Assembly (NCBI GenBank): GCA_029060285.1
Contig: JAIDUH010000007.1
Coordinates: 1-41,798, forward strand
Source: Muribaculaceae bacterium
Lineage (GTDB): Bacteria > Bacteroidota > Bacteroidia > Bacteroidales > Muribaculaceae
DNA: 41,798 nucleotides
Reading direction: 5' to 3'
Part shown: positions 37,952 to 41,798 of the stretch, in pieces
How the letters are laid out: each line of letters opens with the position of its first letter
Numbering within the stretch: the first letter of the stretch is position 1
The notes under the pieces: model-generated
Seen by the model: the letters and a program-made list of their open reading frames with translations, nothing else
The model's database searches: none
What the model was told of the DNA's origin: nothing
Program-made: the position numbers and the translations under genes

Positions 37952-39133
37952 ATGAAAAGATACTTACTCTTCTTTTTTGCCACTGCTGCGTGTCTTTCGG
38001 CTTTTGCTGAATTGGGCGGGAACGGATATTATCGTGTCCAGAATGCTTTGACAAAGCGATATGCCTTTCTCTTTGACAATAAAGGACGCGTAGATGATAA
38101 GACCACGACTGCAGACGTGCAATCCCTTCAGTTGTTTAGCGGTTTCTTGAGAGCATCTTCAGATCCATCATCGATATTTTATGTAGAATCGGCTCAAAAT
38201 GCAGGACAAGGCTCTTATTATGACATTGCCGGTCAGGGTACAAGTGTACATGGTTTTCTTAACGAATACGTGAAGATTATTAAAGGTAAGACTTATGATA
38301 ATCAGCAAGCATATTATGCATACGTTATGAGGAGTGGAGTAGCTAAATATTTAGGTGATCGTCAACCTGATGTATCTATTGAACATGGATTAGCTACTGC
38401 AGACGGGGAAAAAGATATGCGCCTTTGGTATATTCATCCTGTCGATGCTTCATCCGATGATTGCTATTTCGGAATTGCTCCCACACTCACTGCCGGAGGG
38501 AAATATTATTATCCGCTTTATGCTGATTTCCCATACTCTGCATATTCCGAGGGTGTCAAATTCTACTATGTTGCCAAAGTCGACCATCGTGTGGGTATTG
38601 CAGTTCTTAAGGAAGTGGAAGGTACGGTCCCTGCAGGAAAAGCTGTGATTGTGGAGTGCTCGACTCCTCTTGCCACTTCTAACCGCCTTAACGTCGGAGC
38701 TTCCGGCAATATGGCTGATTTGACCGACAGCAAGCTTGCCGGTGTCTACTTCGACAATGATGTCAAGCCTACCAACTTTCATTATAATCGCACTCCTTAT
38801 GACAAGCAGACGATGCGCACTCTCGGTATAGTGGATGGTAAATTGTCGTTCGTTGTTGGTAATGAAGAATTCCTTCCCAGAAACCAGGCATATCTCCAGC
38901 TGTCAGATGAAAAACAGTATAAGGTTGCCAACTATACCCTGATGAGTGAAGAAGAGTACGCTGAGGCTACCCTTTCCGTTGATGTCTTGCCTGTAGGTGC
39001 GACTGTCGATGTATATAGCCTTGACGGCAGGCTCATTAGTTCCGGCATTTCAAAAGCTGATGTGCATTCTCTTGGCAAAGGATTATATATCATCAGAGGG
39101 AATGGAATATCAGAGAAGATGGCGGTGCATTGA
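37952..39133 (+). CDS. secreted hypothetical protein with type-A-sorting-like C-terminal domain
   Basis: Signal peptide MKRYLLFFFATAACLSAFA; C-terminus VDVYSLDGRLISSG...LGKGLYIIRGNGISEKMAVH. Confidence 0.65.
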   Translation: MKRYLLFFFATAACLSAFAELGGNGYYRVQNALTKRYAFLFDNKGRVDDKTTTADVQSLQLFSGFLRASSDPSSIFYVESAQNAGQGSYYDIAGQGTSVHGFLNEYVKIIKGKTYDNQQAYYAYVMRSGVAKYLGDRQPDVSIEHGLATADGEKDMRLWYIHPVDASSDDCYFGIAPTLTAGGKYYYPLYADFPYSAYSEGVKFYYVAKVDHRVGIAVLKEVEGTVPAGKAVIVECSTPLATSNRLNVGASGNMADLTDSKLAGVYFDNDVKPTNFHYNRTPYDKQTMRTLGIVDGKLSFVVGNEEFLPRNQAYLQLSDEKQYKVANYTLMSEEEYAEATLSVDVLPVGATVDVYSLDGRLISSGISKADVHSLGKGLYIIRGNGISEKMAVH

Positions 39134-39230
39134 TGTATTCAAACAATATATCCTTTTCTATGTTATATAAAGTGGGGACGCTCGGGAACGAACCTGATGC
39201 GTCCACAATTTTTATAAAAACACAGAAATT

Positions 39231-41165
39231 ATGGAAGAGCAACAAGATAAGGAAATGAAGACGTTTGAAGACCTTGGCGTTGACCCTCGTCTTCTTAAGG
39301 CTATCGGTGAACTCGGTTTTGAGCATCCGATGCCGATACAAGAAATGGTGATCCCTCACCTCATTTCTAAGGAAGGTGATGTAGTGGGTCTCGCACAGAC
39401 CGGCACCGGTAAGACTGCGGCATTCGGTCTTCCTCTGCTTCAGAGGATTGACCCCGATAGTGATGCTACACAGGCTCTCGTGATTGCACCTACCCGTGAG
39501 CTTTGTCTCCAGATTGCAGGTGACTTGGCTGACTTTGCCAAATATCTAGACGGTGTGAAGATTATCCCTGTATACGGAGGGAGCAGTATCGACTCGCAGA
39601 TAAAGGCTATACGCAAGGGCGCACAGGTCATTGTTGCTACGCCGGGGCGTCTGATCGACCTTATTAAGAGGGGAGTGGTGAAGCTGGAAAAAGTCAATAC
39701 AGTGATCCTCGACGAAGCCGACGAGATGCTCAACATGGGCTTTATCGATGATATCAACGAGATCCTTTCGCATGTGCCCGAAGATCGCAAGATGCTGATG
39801 TTCTCAGCTACCATGCCTAAGGAGATTGCGGCTATTGCCCGTAATTTCATGAAGGAGCCGGTTGAATTCGTGGCCGGAAACAAAAATGAAGGGGCGAAAA
39901 ATGTCAAGCATATCTACTATATGGTCAAGGCGCACGACAAGTATCTTGCCCTGAAACGTGTTGCTGACAATAATCCCGATATATACGGAATAATCTTCTG
40001 TCGCACCAAACGTGAGACTCAGGAGATTGCCGATAAGCTGATAGCTGACGGCTATAATGCCGATTGCCTTCACGGCGACCTCTCACAGGCTCAGCGGGAC
40101 TTGGCTATGAAGAAATTCCGTGATCATGTCACTCAGCTGCTTGTTGCTACCGACGTGGCTGCCCGTGGACTTGATGTTGATGACCTTACTCATGTCATCA
40201 ACTATGGGCTTCCTGATGATGTGGCGGTCTATACCCACCGTTCCGGCCGTACAGGTCGTGCCAACAAGACCGGTGTGTCGGTTGCTATCATCCACTCTCG
40301 CGAGCGCAGCAAGCTCCGCGAGATTGAAAAGAGAATCGGCAAGACTTTCGAATATAAGAAAGTCCCGACGCCCGACCATATCATCGAGAAGCAGATCTAC
40401 AACCTCGCCGACCGTATTGAGCGCGTGGAAGTGGACGATGCCCAGATCGAACGTTTCCTTCCCGGTGTGCGTAAGAAACTGGAATGGCTGTCTGAAGAAG
40501 ATCTCCTTAAGAGAGTGTTGTCGCTTGAATTCAACAGGCTACTCGAATACTATCGCGATATGCCCGACATCGACCTGAATGCAGACGCAAAGAAAGAAAG
40601 GTCAGAACGTGGCGACCGGAAAGATAAGAAGGGAAGAGAGAGAAGCGGAGAGCGGAGAGAAAGAGGCGATAAAGATCGTCGTACTGCTGAAGATGGATAT
40701 GAACGCCTGATGGTAAATATCGGTAAGGCGCAGGGATTCTTCCCCGGTAATCTTATGGACCTCATCAATCGCTCAGTGGTAGGATCAAAACCGGAAATCG
40801 GTCGCATCGACCTGTTGCCTGAATATACTCTTTTCGATGTCAGGAAGCAGGATGCCCGTAAGGTGGTGGATGCACTGAAAAACTCTGATTTCTTCGGTCG
40901 CAAGATTAAGGCAGAGTTCGCTACCGATCGTGATTATGCCCGTGAAGCTAAAGACCGTGTGAAGAAATCCGAGCTTAAGAAGGCTAAGGCGGAGAGCGGA
41001 GAGCGCAGAGGCAGGAAAGCTGCCAAGACAGCCCGCACGGATTATGATATGTCGCTTGCCGGACCCTCTAAACCAAAGAAGGAAAAAAAAGAGAAGAAGA
41101 GCAAGAAAAGCGACTCCGGTAAGCCGAAATATAACGGAAACTATGATATATTCAAGAAAAAATGA
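39231..41165 (+). CDS. DEAD/DEAH-box RNA helicase with DbpA-like RNA-binding domain
   Basis: AQTGTGKTAAFGLPLL, APTRELCLQIA, DEAD, SATMP, HRSGRTGRANKTG; C-terminal basic low-complexity tail. Confidence 0.95.
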   Translation: MEEQQDKEMKTFEDLGVDPRLLKAIGELGFEHPMPIQEMVIPHLISKEGDVVGLAQTGTGKTAAFGLPLLQRIDPDSDATQALVIAPTRELCLQIAGDLADFAKYLDGVKIIPVYGGSSIDSQIKAIRKGAQVIVATPGRLIDLIKRGVVKLEKVNTVILDEADEMLNMGFIDDINEILSHVPEDRKMLMFSATMPKEIAAIARNFMKEPVEFVAGNKNEGAKNVKHIYYMVKAHDKYLALKRVADNNPDIYGIIFCRTKRETQEIADKLIADGYNADCLHGDLSQAQRDLAMKKFRDHVTQLLVATDVAARGLDVDDLTHVINYGLPDDVAVYTHRSGRTGRANKTGVSVAIIHSRERSKLREIEKRIGKTFEYKKVPTPDHIIEKQIYNLADRIERVEVDDAQIERFLPGVRKKLEWLSEEDLLKRVLSLEFNRLLEYYRDMPDIDLNADAKKERSERGDRKDKKGRERSGERRERGDKDRRTAEDGYERLMVNIGKAQGFFPGNLMDLINRSVVGSKPEIGRIDLLPEYTLFDVRKQDARKVVDALKNSDFFGRKIKAEFATDRDYAREAKDRVKKSELKKAKAESGERRGRKAAKTARTDYDMSLAGPSKPKKEKKEKKSKKSDSGKPKYNGNYDIFKKK

Positions 41166-41798
41166 CGTTATCCTTCAATAAGGCAGCGGTTGTAAAGACG
41201 TTGTTGATGTTTATGTGCCTCGTGACTACCGTCACGGGGTATGCTGATGTGAAAGAATCCCAACCCCTTACTGCCTCCAAGGTCTTTGCTGAGATCCCTC
41301 TTGAAGTCTTGGATATGCTCCGGCAATCGACTCGTCTGGACATGATCGACTACTATAGTCAGGCGGATAGTCTGGTGACGGTGCAAGATGCTCTTGGCGG
41401 TCAAAGCCGTCTTCAGCAAGTGGAATCCGACTATCTGAAAGTGTCGGTGACTCCCGTCAGCACACTCGAGATAAAGCTTCTTCCTGCCAAAAAGGATCAG
41501 ATCATTATGACCCTCTATACAGTGGGAAATGATTCTCTTGCTAGTGACACCCAAGTCAAGTTTTTCGATTCCGCTTTGAAACCCCTCTCTACCGAAAAGT
41601 ACTTGAAAACCCCGGTTCTCAAAGATTTCTTCACACTTAAGAACTCAGGTCTAAGTGCATCTGAGGTAGCTGAAAAGATCCCCTTTGAGGCGATCGTCTA
41701 CTCTACAGGTCCGGGCGATACCCCGCTGACCGCCACCCTGACCACCCTGAAAGCCATCTCCAAGGAAGACCGCGACCTCCTGACCCCCCTTCTTGCCC
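41162..41798 (+). CDS. DUF3256-like protein, partial (runs off the window)
   Basis: ATGA overlap with the helicase stop; open reading frame MTLSFNKAAVVKTLLMFMCLVTTVTGYADVKESQPLTASKVFAEIPLEVLDMLRQSTRLDMIDYY... to the end. Confidence 0.75.
   Translation, partial: MTLSFNKAAVVKTLLMFMCLVTTVTGYADVKESQPLTASKVFAEIPLEVLDMLRQSTRLDMIDYYSQADSLVTVQDALGGQSRLQQVESDYLKVSVTPVSTLEIKLLPAKKDQIIMTLYTVGNDSLASDTQVKFFDSALKPLSTEKYLKTPVLKDFFTLKNSGLSASEVAEKIPFEAIVYSTGPGDTPLTATLTTLKAISKEDRDLLTPLLA

Overview
Bacteroidales-type chromosomal segment; the family-level affiliation (possibly Muribaculaceae-like) is inferred from gene content and TTTG/TAnnTTTG promoters. Core genes include a LytTR two-component pair, prmC, recX, comF-like, pyrE, TPM-domain, dgt, DUF2851, RluA-type pseudouridine synthase, PAP2-like, DUF3467, cysS, ispG, a collagen-like lipoprotein, an OmpA-like protein, a DEAD-box helicase and a partial DUF3256-like gene. 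The accessory part is a ~9.5 kb integrative mobilizable-type element (about 6255-15843) inserted at the 3' half of a CAT-anticodon tRNA gene. It carries a tyrosine recombinase, a DUF3853-like protein, a MobA/MobC-like protein, a truncated relaxase, a DUF234-type AAA ATPase, a WG-repeat protein, small orphan ORFs and wreckage of two transposase families. The most notable signals are: (1) three copies of the tRNA 3' end, including an outer pair of co-linear 157-bp repeats with att-like and putative integrase arm-site content, suggesting serial integration; (2) a degenerate tRNA remnant with an 18-nt replacement in the anticodon loop; (3) degenerate iteron-like arrays and a candidate oriT upstream of the mob genes; (4) an 18-bp x5 repeat plus a perfect 16-bp palindrome in the DUF3853 leader; (5) a candidate sRNA just upstream of the tRNA; (6) a four-Cys Rieske-like lipoprotein; (7) a collagen-like (GDK)n lipoprotein next to an OmpA protein. 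I could not demonstrate a completely new system from sequence alone.
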